The position numbers and the translations under genes were made by a program. From CAZUMJ01 sp964621605 (lineage in GTDB: Bacteria > Actinomycetota > Acidimicrobiia > Acidimicrobiales > Iamiaceae): DNA of 64,000 bases. The notes under the pieces are model-generated. The model worked only from the letters and a program-made list of their open reading frames with translations. It did not search any database and was not told the DNA's origin. Location: NCBI GenBank assembly GCA_964621605.1, contig CAZUMJ010000009.1:23225-87224 (forward strand). The letters run 5' to 3'. Shown here in pieces: positions 1 through 8,487 of this stretch (positions within the stretch are counted from its first letter, which is position 1; every line of letters begins with the position of its first letter).

Positions 1-1
1 C

Positions 2-1336
2 ACGGTTGCGAAAGCTGGACAGGCTGACGTCGATGCCGCCGTGTCCGCGGCGCTGCGGGCATTCACCGACGGGCCCTGGCCCCGCACCTCGGCGACCGAG
101 CGAGGACGGGTCCTTGCAAAGGTCGCCGAGCTGATCCGCGACAAGGCAGAGGAGCTCGCCCAGGCCGAGGCACGCTCCGCAGGTCATCCCATCGGAGACG
201 CCCGCTGGGAAGCAGGCGCCGCAGCGGCAACCTTCGAGTTCTACGCGGGTGCCGCCAACAAGCACCACGGTCAGGTCATCCCGGTGCAGGACGACGGGCT
301 CGACGTGGTGCTCCGTGAACCGGTCGGGCCATGTGCCCTCATCGTCCCGTGGAACTTCCCGTTGATGATCGCGGCGTGGAAGGTGGCGCCTGCGCTCGCG
401 GCGGGCAACTCGATCGTGCTGAAGCCAGCCTCCCTCACCCCACACACCGCCTTGCTGCTGGGCGAGATCCTCGTCGAGGCCGGCGTCCCCGCCGACGCGG
501 TCAACGTGCTTCCGGGGCCGGGGCGCATCATCGGTGACGCGCTGGTCGCCGATCGGCGAATCGCAAAGGTGTCCTTCACCGGAGAAACGGCAACTGGTGC
601 CTCAATCCTGAAGTCCTCCGCGGACAACATCACCCGCGTGTCGCTGGAGCTCGGTGGAAAGTCCGCGTGCGTCGTCTTCGCGGACGCCGACCTCGAGAAG
701 GCCGCGGCCGAGACGCCGATGGCCGTCTTCGGCAACGCCGGCCAGGACTGCTGCGCCCGAAGCCGCATCCTCGTCGAGCGCTCCGCCTATGACGCCTTCG
801 TCGCCGCCTTCACGGCTGCGACAGAACGCATCGTGGTCGGCGCCCCGCTCGACGAGACGACCGAGATGGGCCCGATGATCTCGGCAGGGCAACGCCAGAC
901 GTCGCTCGACTACCTCGAGATCGGTCGCGGCGAGGGCGCCCGCGTGGTGACCGGTGGTGCACAGCCGAACGAACCCGGCTTCTACCTCACCCCGGCCGTC
1001 GTCGCAGACGTCGACAACTCGATGCGCATCGCTCGCGAAGAGATCTTCGGCCCTGTCGCATCGATCATTCCCTTCGACGACGAAGCCGACGCCGTCCGCA
1101 TCGCGAACGACAGCGACTACGGCCTCTCCGGGTCGTTGTGGACCGGCAACAGCGCGCGAGCGATCCGCCTCGCCAAGCAGCTCCGTACCGGCACGCTCTC
1201 GGTCAACACGAACCGCTCGGTTCGCGTCGAGGCGCCCTTCGGAGGCTTCAAGCGCTCGGGGTTGGGTCGTGAGCTCGGCATGCACGCCCTGGATCAGTAC
1301 ACCGAAGCGAAGAACGTCTTCTTCAGCGCCGAGTGA
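2..1336 (+). CDS. Aldehyde dehydrogenase family protein, 5' end cut by the window
   Basis: NAD(P)-dependent oxidation of an aldehyde to its acid; the substrate cannot be told from sequence. The reading frame is open from base 2, and the first codons read like the usual family N-terminus (VAKAGQADVDAAV), so the real start lies upstream; a GTG at 41 is only internal. The visible 444 codons contain the general-base Glu in ELGGK (codon 216) and the nucleophilic Cys in GQDC (codon 250). The cofactor-binding region FTGETATG and the C-terminal block EEIFGPV are also present. The expected full length is about 475-500 aa, so roughly 30-50 residues are missing at the edge. It converges on the patatin gene with a gap of about 20 bases. 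Confidence 0.93.
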   Translation, partial: TVAKAGQADVDAAVSAALRAFTDGPWPRTSATERGRVLAKVAELIRDKAEELAQAEARSAGHPIGDARWEAGAAAATFEFYAGAANKHHGQVIPVQDDGLDVVLREPVGPCALIVPWNFPLMIAAWKVAPALAAGNSIVLKPASLTPHTALLLGEILVEAGVPADAVNVLPGPGRIIGDALVADRRIAKVSFTGETATGASILKSSADNITRVSLELGGKSACVVFADADLEKAAAETPMAVFGNAGQDCCARSRILVERSAYDAFVAAFTAATERIVVGAPLDETTEMGPMISAGQRQTSLDYLEIGRGEGARVVTGGAQPNEPGFYLTPAVVADVDNSMRIAREEIFGPVASIIPFDDEADAVRIANDSDYGLSGSLWTGNSARAIRLAKQLRTGTLSVNTNRSVRVEAPFGGFKRSGLGRELGMHALDQYTEAKNVFFSAE

Positions 1337-1356
1337 GCCGCCCGGGTCGGCGGCGG

Positions 1357-2382
1357 TCAGGTGCCGTCGCCGACCTCGGCTCGCTGACGGAGGCGATCGA
1401 CCCAGGCCAGGTAAGCGGGGCGGCGCTCCGGCGGCTCGCCCTCTCCGGGCGGATCCGACGGATGCCCGCCCGGCGGCGGGGGCGGAATGATCGACGACGC
1501 CGTACGCGACGTGCGGTGCGGCTCGCCCGCGAGCCTGTCAAGCTCGTCCGCGCTCGCTCGATACGCCAGGTCCATGAGCTGCGCGCCGTGCGTCAGGTCG
1601 TTGAAGCGCACGTTCGGCGCCTCTCCGGTGGGCAGCACGATCACCTCGACCGACTCCGGGATTGCCGCGAGGTCGAGGTGGAAGCGATTCCGGCGATTGA
1701 TCCAGAAGGCGTGCAGCGCCATGTCGATCGGTCGCTTCGCCTCGCCCAGGGGTCGGTCGAAGTTGCCAACTTGGAGGACGAAGATCCGCGTCGCGCCCAG
1801 TTCGACCGCCCGCGACATGGGGACGTCATCGACGACCGCGCCATCGATGTAGCGCCTGCCGTTCACCTCGACGGGTGGGAACACCACGGGGATCGCCGCC
1901 GACGCCATGATCGCTGGCAGGAGCGGACCTTCCGAGAACCAGTGCGCCTGAGCCGCGTCGAGATCAGTCGCGACGCACTCGAACGGAACACGCAGCCCGT
2001 CGAACGTCTCGGCGGGCAGGCCCGCCTCGACCACCGCACGGAGTCCGTCGGCCGTGTGGATGGCTTCTCCCTTGCGGGCGAGCTGCACCGTCGACGGCAA
2101 CAATCCACCCGGGAAGACGTCCGACTCGTCGAGATCGAGCCAGATGTCCTGCAACCGACCGACGGTCGCCAGCGATGGATCGCCGGAGAGCAGCGCACCG
2201 TTGAGCGCACCGACGCTGCACCCGACAACGAGATCGGGGCGGATGCGGCGTTCGAGGAGCGCACGCAACATCCCGACCTGCAGCGCTCCCTTGCTTGCGC
2301 CGCCGGAGAGCACGAATGCCGTGCACGCCACAGGAGGCGTGGCTCGCGTGCTCCAACGTTGGGCGATGCGCTGCATGCTCAT
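1357..2382 (-). CDS. Patatin-like phospholipase / esterase (RssA-like)
   Basis: Predicted serine lipid acyl hydrolase with a catalytic dyad. Visible motifs are the glycine-rich oxyanion loop GGASKG (residues 27-32), the nucleophile elbow GCSVG with Ser56, and the dyad Asp in DGA (Asp180). Length (341 aa) fits the small bacterial patatins, which are cytosolic or membrane-peripheral; no signal peptide is seen. The last 50 or so residues are Pro/Gly/Arg-rich and probably disordered. ATG at 2382 is used; a second ATG two codons inside is equally possible. It runs in the same direction as the alpha/beta hydrolase upstream (gap 53 nt), so the two may be co-transcribed. The physiological lipid is unknown. 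Confidence 0.88.
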   Translation of the reverse strand: MSMQRIAQRWSTRATPPVACTAFVLSGGASKGALQVGMLRALLERRIRPDLVVGCSVGALNGALLSGDPSLATVGRLQDIWLDLDESDVFPGGLLPSTVQLARKGEAIHTADGLRAVVEAGLPAETFDGLRVPFECVATDLDAAQAHWFSEGPLLPAIMASAAIPVVFPPVEVNGRRYIDGAVVDDVPMSRAVELGATRIFVLQVGNFDRPLGEAKRPIDMALHAFWINRRNRFHLDLAAIPESVEVIVLPTGEAPNVRFNDLTHGAQLMDLAYRASADELDRLAGEPHRTSRTASSIIPPPPPGGHPSDPPGEGEPPERRPAYLAWVDRLRQRAEVGDGT

Positions 2383-2435
2383 GAGTAGGTCGCTCGTTCG
2401 GGTGCCGATGACAACGCCAGGACTCCGGTCTGAGG

Positions 2436-3254
2436 CTATCGGGCGCTAGAGAGCCCCTTCGCTGCCCGAACGGTGAGGTCGGCGAGCGCATCCGGGTGGG
2501 ACGCAGGCGCACCGTGCCCCGCGCCGACGATCACCTCCGCGTGCGCGCCCGCCACCGACTCGGCCAGTTCCTGCGCGGCACGGATGTGTCGATCAGACGT
2601 CCTGCTCCCGTGCACGACGGTGAGCGGCACCGCGACGGCGCGCAGATCGAACGGGGCGGTGTCGGCCGAGATCGACGCCATCTCGCGCAGCATCGCCGGG
2701 CCCTCCGATCGGCGAGCCTCGCGTGTGCGCGTGGGGAGTCGCTCCCACACCGCGTCGCCGAGCATGCCGCGCAAGAAGCTCTCGGCCGACTCCGCTGCCG
2801 CATCGTCATCCGCACGCACGACGCCACCCTCGACCAGCGGCCAGGTCGGCCACCACGGTGCCCACGGCATGGGCGGCTCGTAGGCAAGCACCCCTTGCAC
2901 CTGTCCGGGAGCGCGCACCGCGGCGGCGAGGGCGACAAGGGCGCCGAAGCTGTGCCCGACGACGAACGCCCGCCGGCCGGCAAGGACCGTGAACAGGTCA
3001 TCGACGTGCTCCGCGAGACGACCGCCTCCCTTCGATGCGGAGCGGCCGTACCCACGACGGTCGTAGCGCACCACCGGGAACTCGGGGAGGCGCCGCGCGA
3101 CGCGGGCAAGGCCCGCCGCTCGATCCATCGCACCGTGCACGAGGAGAACCACGTGGTCCGGGTCCCACCAGGGTGCAAGCGGCTGCTTCGGTGGGCGATC
3201 GACCGCATAGAGGCCGTCACGCACCACCACCTCGGATTCGGCCTGCTCGAGCAT
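2436..3254 (-). CDS. Alpha/beta hydrolase
   Basis: Predicted soluble serine hydrolase, 272 aa. The oxyanion HG lies at residues 40-41, the nucleophile elbow GHSFG at 100-104 (Ser102), and a C-terminal catalytic His in GAGHGAP. The specific substrate is unknown. The frame stays open upstream to a TTG at 3293, but I chose ATG 3254 because a TAGCGT hexamer sits exactly 7 nt upstream with no Shine-Dalgarno, as expected for a leaderless mRNA. It is divergent from the histidine phosphatase at 3319, and the two promoters share about 40 bp. Confidence 0.87.
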   Translation of the reverse strand: MLEQAESEVVVRDGLYAVDRPPKQPLAPWWDPDHVVLLVHGAMDRAAGLARVARRLPEFPVVRYDRRGYGRSASKGGGRLAEHVDDLFTVLAGRRAFVVGHSFGALVALAAAVRAPGQVQGVLAYEPPMPWAPWWPTWPLVEGGVVRADDDAAAESAESFLRGMLGDAVWERLPTRTREARRSEGPAMLREMASISADTAPFDLRAVAVPLTVVHGSRTSDRHIRAAQELAESVAGAHAEVIVGAGHGAPASHPDALADLTVRAAKGLSSAR

Positions 3255-3261
3255 CGGGCAG

Positions 3262-3267
3262 ACGCTA
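3262..3267 (-). promoter_or_regulatory. Leaderless -10 element of the alpha/beta hydrolase gene
   Basis: On the minus strand this reads TAGCGT, followed by 7 nt and ATG. It fits TANNNT with transcription starting at or next to the start codon. No GGAG-like sequence precedes the ATG. Confidence 0.55.
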
Positions 3268-3306
3268 CCGACCCGCGGGGCGACCCCGAGCAACCGCCGC
3301 GCTGCC

Positions 3307-3312
3307 TACGCT
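3307..3312 (+). promoter_or_regulatory. Leaderless -10 element of the histidine phosphatase gene
   Basis: TACGCT, then 6 nt, then ATG at 3319. It is divergent from the TAGCGT element at 3262-3267, and the -35 regions of the two promoters would fall in the same 40-bp gap. Confidence 0.55.
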
Positions 3313-3318
3313 GCACCG

Positions 3319-3924
3319 ATGGAGGTTCTGCTCATCCGACACGGCCTGCCCGAGCGCATCGTGGGCGAGGCGCCGGTCGACCCCTCACTCACCCCTCTCG
3401 GCCACCGACAGGCGGCTGCCCTTGCCGCATGGCTCGCCGCTGAGCCCCCGGATGCGCTGGCCTCGAGCCCGATGGCACGTGCCCACCAGACCGCGCAGCC
3501 GCTCGCGGCCCGCTTCGACCTGCAGCACACCGTCGACGACGATCTGGCGGAGCTCGACCGGGGCGCAGCCGCCTACATCCCGCTGGAGGAGATCCGAGGC
3601 ACCGACCACCCGCACTGGCAGCAACTCGTCGAGGACTGGGTCGGGCCGTCAGGAGCCGAACGTCGTGCCACATTCCAGGCCACGGTCGTCGCAGCGATCG
3701 AACGCGCTATTGCCGGAGCCGAGGCACGGCGCCTCGCCGTGGTCTGCCACGGCGGTGTCATCAACGCGTACCTCGCCCACGTCTTGCAGCTCGACCGCAT
3801 GCTGTTCTTCGAACCGGCCTACACCAGCATCAGCCGGGTGCGCGCCAGTCGCGACGGCCGCCGCCAGCTCGTGAGCATCAACGAGGCCGCGCACCTGCGC
3901 GACGTGGTACGAGACCCCGCCTGA
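3319..3924 (+). CDS. Histidine phosphatase family protein (phosphoglycerate mutase-like)
   Basis: A 201-aa branch-1 histidine phosphatase. The phospho-acceptor motif RHG is at residues 7-9 and the second catalytic His is in CHGG near residue 144. The start is fixed by a leaderless promoter 6 nt upstream. Members hydrolyse diverse phosphoesters, so the substrate cannot be named. It is not a canonical glycolytic mutase: it is too short, and the family's RHGES form is replaced by RHGLP. The gene is monocistronic, diverges from the alpha/beta hydrolase and converges on the flavin reductase with 36 bases between them. Confidence 0.86.
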   Translation: MEVLLIRHGLPERIVGEAPVDPSLTPLGHRQAAALAAWLAAEPPDALASSPMARAHQTAQPLAARFDLQHTVDDDLAELDRGAAAYIPLEEIRGTDHPHWQQLVEDWVGPSGAERRATFQATVVAAIERAIAGAEARRLAVVCHGGVINAYLAHVLQLDRMLFFEPAYTSISRVRASRDGRRQLVSINEAAHLRDVVRDPA

Positions 3925-3960
3925 GGCGCCTCCCAGGCCGGGCCGACGCCGCCTGCGCGC

Positions 3961-4530
3961 TCAGCCGCTGTCGTCGCCGTCCGCGTCGCCGTCCGCCTCG
4001 ACCCGTGCGAGCAGTCGGTCACGTACGCTGTCGCCGACGTCGCGGGCGCGCCCACCGACGACCCGCCAGCCGCGCCGCGACGAGTACAGCAGGGGCGGCT
4101 CGCCGACGCGCCCCTCTCCAACCGCAAAGACCCGACCGAGGATGAGGTCGTGGTCGACGATGCCGGAGCGGCACTCGACCACCTCGCAGCACAACCATCC
4201 GATCGAGTCGCCGACGACAGGAAGGCCGTGGGCATCGACAAGCAGCTCATCGGCGATGTGATGCATCTTGTGCCCTGGGTACGAGAAGTACTGGCCCGCC
4301 TCGACCTGGTCACCCGCCAGGATCGAGACCGCAAATCGTCCTGACGCAACGATCAGCGGGTGGGTCTCGTGCTTCGGTGAGACAGACGCAAGAAGAATCG
4401 GTTCGCCGAACGCGACCTGTCCGACCCACGTAGACGTGTAGGCGCGGCGAACCCCACCGTGCGCGGCGCCCACGACCTGCACGCCTTCGACCATCTGCCC
4501 AAGCACCCGTTTGATGTCGCGATGGATCAT
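3961..4530 (-). CDS. Flavin reductase domain protein (FMN-binding split barrel)
   Basis: A 189-aa protein of the NADH:FMN oxidoreductase-like family, which usually supplies reduced flavin to a monooxygenase or acts as a small flavoprotein. The family pattern is visible: YTSTWVGQVAFGEPILLASV in the first barrel strands, FAVSILAGDQ, and a late CEV strand with HDLILGRV. The C-terminus is an Asp/Gly-rich tail. The frame is open upstream to 4731, but that extension is low-complexity. ATG 4530 begins the domain and has a GGAAGGG ribosome binding site, so it is the chosen start. The gene is divergent from the secreted phosphodiesterase at 4583, and no monooxygenase partner is adjacent. Confidence 0.85.
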   Translation of the reverse strand: MIHRDIKRVLGQMVEGVQVVGAAHGGVRRAYTSTWVGQVAFGEPILLASVSPKHETHPLIVASGRFAVSILAGDQVEAGQYFSYPGHKMHHIADELLVDAHGLPVVGDSIGWLCCEVVECRSGIVDHDLILGRVFAVGEGRVGEPPLLYSSRRGWRVVGGRARDVGDSVRDRLLARVEADGDADGDDSG

Positions 4531-4582
4531 GCGGACCCTTCCTACACTTGCGTCGTCGCCACCCCCGTGACGGGAGCTGCCA

Positions 4583-5725
4583 ATGCTGGACCAACGGATC
4601 GCCACAGACCAACGCGCGCCGCGGCGGCGTGCGTTCGCCCTCTGCCTCATGCTCGTCGCAGGGCTACTTGTCTGCACCGACGGGACAGGCCTTCCGGCGG
4701 CATCTGCGCTCGACACCACCCCAACCACCAATCCGTGGTTGCAGCGCAGAGTCCTCGGCCTCGCGCACGCGGGCGGTGAGGACGAGGCGCCACATTCAAC
4801 TCTGTTCGCGTATCACCAGGCGATGAGCCATGGTGTCTCGATGCTCGACCTCGACGTGCAGCTCACCGGCGACGGCGTGCTCGTCGTGCTCCACAACGAC
4901 ACCGTCGACCGCACCACGAACGGCACCGGATCGATCGCGTCGATGACCTACGCCCAAGCCAACGCGCTCGACGCTGCCTACTGGTACTCCGATGCCTGCT
5001 GGGCGTGCCACGACCGTCCTCTCGCGGACTACCGCTACAGGGGCGTCCGCACGGGGTCGATCCCTCCACCCGCGGGCTCCAACCCTGACGACTTCGCGAT
5101 CCCGTCTGTGCGTTCGATGTTCGAGACCTTCCCGGACATGCCAATGGACATCGAGATCAAAGGAACAGCACCCGGCAACGCCGCCGCGGTGACCGCGCTC
5201 GCCGACCTGATCCACGAGTTCCACCGTGCCGATCGCACCGTCGTTGCCTCCTTCGACACGGCAACCCTCGATTCCTTCAGCACCCAGGCGCCTGACGTCG
5301 CAACGAGCGCGACGCTCGACGAAGTCACGCAGTTCTTCCTGCATCGCCAGCCCCTCCCAGGGCGTCAGGTGCTCGACGTCCCGCCCACCTACGACCTGTC
5401 GGGCACAACGATCGACGTCGTCACCCCTCAGTTCGTGCGGGACGCACACGCGGCGGGCATGGCGGTGTGGGTCTGGATGAACGGCCGTGATGAAGAGACC
5501 GCGGAGTTCTACGGGCACCTCCTCGACATGGGCGTCGACGGGATCAACGCCGCTCGCCCAGGCGTGCTCATGGACGTGCTGCACACCCGTGGCGTGGCGT
5601 GGGACCCCAACGCCCCACCCGTGACCTCAGCGCCGCAGGTCCCGACCACGACTTCGGCCACACTCCCGCCTGCGCTGCCGTCGGCCGCACTCCCGATCCT
5701 CGCCACCCCCCGTTACACAGGTTGA
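4583..5725 (+). CDS. Secreted glycerophosphodiester phosphodiesterase family protein with altered active-site motifs
   Basis: A 380-aa GDPD-fold protein. A basic N-terminus and hydrophobic stretch (residues 17-31) followed by LPAASA give a likely Sec signal, so it is exported. Fold motifs are present but changed. The usual HRGG...ENT reads HAGG...HST from His62, losing the Arg. The metal-binding E-x-D reads DLD, and the conserved HD after the third strand is HN. It may use another substrate or be weakly active. The last 40 or so residues are a Pro/Thr/Ala linker with no membrane anchor. GGGAG precedes ATG 4583. The next gene starts 4 nt after its stop and encodes a canonical family member, so the two are almost certainly co-transcribed. 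Confidence 0.83.
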   Translation: MLDQRIATDQRAPRRRAFALCLMLVAGLLVCTDGTGLPAASALDTTPTTNPWLQRRVLGLAHAGGEDEAPHSTLFAYHQAMSHGVSMLDLDVQLTGDGVLVVLHNDTVDRTTNGTGSIASMTYAQANALDAAYWYSDACWACHDRPLADYRYRGVRTGSIPPPAGSNPDDFAIPSVRSMFETFPDMPMDIEIKGTAPGNAAAVTALADLIHEFHRADRTVVASFDTATLDSFSTQAPDVATSATLDEVTQFFLHRQPLPGRQVLDVPPTYDLSGTTIDVVTPQFVRDAHAAGMAVWVWMNGRDEETAEFYGHLLDMGVDGINAARPGVLMDVLHTRGVAWDPNAPPVTSAPQVPTTTSATLPPALPSAALPILATPRYTG

Positions 5726-5729
5726 ACAG

Positions 5730-6491
5730 ATGCCCTCGTCACCTTGGACCGTGCTCGACCACCCAGGCCCCTTGGCGTTCGCCCATCGGGGCGGAGCAGG
5801 TGACTGGCCCGAGAACACCCTTCCCGCGTTCGCCGGCGCCGTCGACCTCGGCTACCGCTACGTCGAGACCGACGTGCACGCCACCGCCGACGGTGTCCTC
5901 GTGGCGTTCCACGACGACCATCTCGACCGCGTCACAGACCGCACCGGCGCGATCGCGGAGCTCCCCTGGCGCGAGGTGCAACGTGCCAGGGTCGATGGGG
6001 CCGAGCCGATCCCGCTCCTGGAGGACCTCCTCGGCACGTGGCCGGAGCTACGCGTCAACATCGACCCCAAGGCTGACTCCGCCGTCGAACCGCTCATCGA
6101 GGTGTTGCGCCGCACCCATGCCGTCGACCGAGTCTGCATCGGCTCGTTCTCCGATCGACGGCTCGCGGTGCTGCGAGGGCGCCTCGGCGAACGCCTGTGC
6201 ACCTCGCTCGGCCCCAAGGGCACCGCACGCCTCCGCGGGGCGTCCTGGCATCTCCCCGTCGGGCGCCTCGCCGCCGCGTGCGCGCAGGTTCCGCCGTCGA
6301 TGAAGGGCATCCCTCTCGTCGACGAACGCTTCGTAGCCACGGCGCACGAGCGGGGCCTGCAGGTGCACGTCTGGACGATCGACGATCCGCACGAGATGCG
6401 CCGGCTGCTCGACCTCGGCGTCGACGGCATCATGACCGACCGACCCGCGGTGCTCCGCGAGGTCCTTGTCGACCGCGGCACGTGGAGCTGA
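5730..6491 (+). CDS. Glycerophosphodiester phosphodiesterase (cytosolic)
   Basis: A 253-aa GDPD, predicted to release sn-glycerol 3-phosphate from glycerophosphodiesters. Active-site motifs are canonical: HRGG followed by PENT (from residue 16), ETD in the metal site, and FHDD. A C-terminal VWTIDD strand and the block GVDGIMTDRP are typical. There is no signal peptide, so it acts in the cytoplasm, in contrast to the secreted relative immediately upstream. Together they could form an outside/inside pair for phospholipid-derived diesters; this is inferred from adjacency only. Confidence 0.92.
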   Translation: MPSSPWTVLDHPGPLAFAHRGGAGDWPENTLPAFAGAVDLGYRYVETDVHATADGVLVAFHDDHLDRVTDRTGAIAELPWREVQRARVDGAEPIPLLEDLLGTWPELRVNIDPKADSAVEPLIEVLRRTHAVDRVCIGSFSDRRLAVLRGRLGERLCTSLGPKGTARLRGASWHLPVGRLAAACAQVPPSMKGIPLVDERFVATAHERGLQVHVWTIDDPHEMRRLLDLGVDGIMTDRPAVLREVLVDRGTWS

Positions 6492-6510
6492 CTCGACGCT
6501 CCCGGCAGCC

Positions 6511-7344
6511 TCAGGCTTCGGGGAACACCGCAGGACGCTTCTCGAGGTAGGCCATCACCGCTTCGACCTGATTGGGACTGCCGATGAGGCCAGCCATGAG
6601 ACGCGACTCCTCCAGGAACGATTCCGCGAGGGGTCGTGTCCCGGCGGCGTTCAGCAGCGCCTTCGTGCCACGGATCGCGTGGGGGTTCTTCGACGCGATC
6701 TCCGTGGCGAGCGCGAGTGCGTCGGCATGTGGGTCGTCTGACAGGTGCGTTGCGAGACCGAGCTCGACCGCTTCGGTGCCCGACACCATGCGACCCGTGA
6801 ACGCGAGCTCCTTCGCGACGTCGAGGCCAACGAGCCGCACGAGCATCTGGAGGCCTGTCATGTCGGGCAACAGCCCCCAACGGATCTCGAGGACGGAGAG
6901 CTTCGCGTCCGGCGCGACGAATCGGATGTCGGCCGCCATCGCGATCTGGAACCCGCCGCCGAGGACTGCACCGTGGAGCGCCCCGACCACCGGCACCGCG
7001 AGGTCTGTCCACACGAAGGCCGCTTCCTGGGCGAGGTTCGTGATCTTGTCAGGAAGGCGTGCGGTCAGGTCGCCCGCCATGGCCGTGACCGGGTCGCTCG
7101 ATGACCCGCGGTCAGCCGGTGGGGTCGCCATCGCGGTAAAGCTCCCCAGATCGAGCCCTGCACAGAAGCCACGGCCCTCGCCCGAAAGCACGACTGCACG
7201 CACGCTGGGGTCGGCCGCGATCGTGGCGCCTGCCTTGCCGAGGGCAACGAACATGGCGCCGTCTATCGCGTTCAGCTTGTCAGGCCGGTTCAGCCGCACG
7301 TCGGCGACGCCATCGGTGACCGTGATCGTGACCCGTTCGCTCAT
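6511..7344 (-). CDS. Crotonase / enoyl-CoA hydratase-isomerase family protein
   Basis: A 277-aa crotonase-fold protein acting on acyl-CoA thioesters. The oxyanion-hole regions are visible (GRGFCAGLDL and HGAVLGGGF). Where classical hydratases have the first catalytic Glu (GGGxE), this protein has Gln (GGGFQIAMAAD). The second Glu is retained in VLEIRWGLLPD. One-Glu members include isomerases and uncharacterised hydratase-like enzymes, so the label 'hydratase' would be unsafe. The start is ATG 7344 (MSERV); a GTG 15 nt upstream is also in frame but lies before the family N-terminus. Confidence 0.88.
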   Translation of the reverse strand: MSERVTITVTDGVADVRLNRPDKLNAIDGAMFVALGKAGATIAADPSVRAVVLSGEGRGFCAGLDLGSFTAMATPPADRGSSSDPVTAMAGDLTARLPDKITNLAQEAAFVWTDLAVPVVGALHGAVLGGGFQIAMAADIRFVAPDAKLSVLEIRWGLLPDMTGLQMLVRLVGLDVAKELAFTGRMVSGTEAVELGLATHLSDDPHADALALATEIASKNPHAIRGTKALLNAAGTRPLAESFLEESRLMAGLIGSPNQVEAVMAYLEKRPAVFPEA

Positions 7345-7368
7345 GTGGTGAGTCTGCACGAGCGGCAG

Positions 7369-8337
7369 CTACGCGCGCACCACCGGCACGACGCCCGAGG
7401 CGCCGGGAGGTGGGGGTGCGCCCACTCCGGCCTCCGCCGCCTGCGCTGCATAGCGCGCCGCCTCGTCGTCGTGACCCATCGCCCCGAGCACAACTGCGAG
7501 GTTGTGGGCGCATTCACCGGCGCTCCGCACCATGTCGAGTTCTGCGAAGCGATGCCGAGCGACAGCAAGGCGCCGCCCAGATTCCTCGAGCCGCCCCATG
7601 TCGAAGAGCACCACACCGAGGTTCTGGTCGCACGACGCCGCGTCCTCGGGGGCGTCCAGCGCCAGGAAGAGGCGACGTGCCTCTTGGAAGTACTCGACCG
7701 CATCGTCGAGCCCTCCCAAGTCGTGGAGGAGGCATCCGAGGTTGTAACCGGCAGCAGCCACTCCGAACCGATCGCGCGAGGCAAGGAGCGCGTCACGAGC
7801 TCGTTCGAGCAGCTTGGCGGCCGCCTCTGCTTCGCCGGCGTCTGCGAGGAGCACTGCGAGATCGTGCTCGACCACCGCCACGAGGCCGTCCTCACGGTGT
7901 TCACGAAACACACCACGGGCGCGCTCCAACACGCCGAGGGCCTCCTCAGTTCGGCCGGCATGGCGAAGCACCTCTGCTCGCGCCGTGTCGCATGCCGCGA
8001 GCGCGACGGGTGCCGGGGGAAGGGACAGCAGGTGGGCCCGCACCTCCTCGAGCACGCCGAGCGCCTCGTCAACCTCGCCGTCGTCGAGCAGGATGCGCGC
8101 CGTCAGGCGTGCGGCCTGCTCGGCCTCCTCTGCCGACTTCGCCTTGAGCGCGCTGCGCGCCGCTCGACGCGCGGCTCGCAACGCGCCGGGTGTGTCACCC
8201 GCACCCCGCAGTGCTTGGGCCAGCCGATAGCAGGCTGTGGCACGTGTCGCATCATCTCCGGCCGCATCGACCGCTGCGATGCGCGCACGGAGGTGCCGCG
8301 CGAGGTGCGCCTCGAAATCGTCCTGCTCCGGCCCCAT
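7369..8337 (-). CDS. Tetratricopeptide repeat protein
   Basis: A 322-aa soluble protein made almost entirely of helical TPR-like repeats. Examples are ARAEVLRHAGRTEEALGVLERA, split over two helices, and the block with FDMGRLEESGRRLAVAR. It is rich in Ala, Leu, Arg and Glu, with no catalytic domain, signal peptide or membrane segment, so a scaffold or binding role is likely but the partner is unknown. ATG 8337 has TAACCT 9 nt upstream and no Shine-Dalgarno, suggesting a leaderless transcript. It is divergent from the peptide importer operon, and the palindrome at 8463-8482 lies between them. Confidence 0.8.
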   Translation of the reverse strand: MGPEQDDFEAHLARHLRARIAAVDAAGDDATRATACYRLAQALRGAGDTPGALRAARRAARSALKAKSAEEAEQAARLTARILLDDGEVDEALGVLEEVRAHLLSLPPAPVALAACDTARAEVLRHAGRTEEALGVLERARGVFREHREDGLVAVVEHDLAVLLADAGEAEAAAKLLERARDALLASRDRFGVAAAGYNLGCLLHDLGGLDDAVEYFQEARRLFLALDAPEDAASCDQNLGVVLFDMGRLEESGRRLAVARHRFAELDMVRSAGECAHNLAVVLGAMGHDDEAARYAAQAAEAGVGAPPPPGASGVVPVVRA

Positions 8338-8346
8338 GGAGCTTGC

Positions 8347-8352
8347 AGGTTA
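8347..8352 (-). promoter_or_regulatory. Probable leaderless -10 element of the TPR gene
   Basis: On the minus strand this reads TAACCT, then 9 nt, then ATG. The spacing is slightly longer than in the other leaderless genes of this window, so support is weaker. Confidence 0.4.
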
Positions 8353-8462
8353 TCTGTCACCATCCCGGCACGCCGACAGGGTGACGCTCCGACGCCAGCC
8401 AGTACGGAACTGCACGGCCGCGGCGCGGCGCTGCCTCGCGCGCCCGTTGAGCGCTGTCCCCC

Positions 8463-8482
8463 TCTTGACCCGCGGGTCAAGA
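8463..8482. promoter_or_regulatory. 20-bp perfect palindrome, candidate operator of the peptide importer operon
   Basis: TCTTGACCCGCGGGTCAAGA is an exact inverted repeat with no spacer. It ends 5 bp before the -35 hexamer (8488-8493) of the importer promoter, where a dimeric regulator could help or block RNA polymerase. No T-run follows, so it is not an intrinsic terminator. The rest of the 250-bp gap between the TPR gene and the importer shows no further gene. Confidence 0.6.
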
Positions 8483-8487
8483 AATGG

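Noticed and set aside
1333..2388. Open frame of 351 codons opposite the patatin gene
   Set aside because: The opposite strand carries an intact patatin with catalytic motifs; this frame has shadow composition.
8463..8482. Intrinsic terminator
   Set aside because: The palindrome has no loop spacing or T-run and lies between divergent genes just upstream of a promoter.
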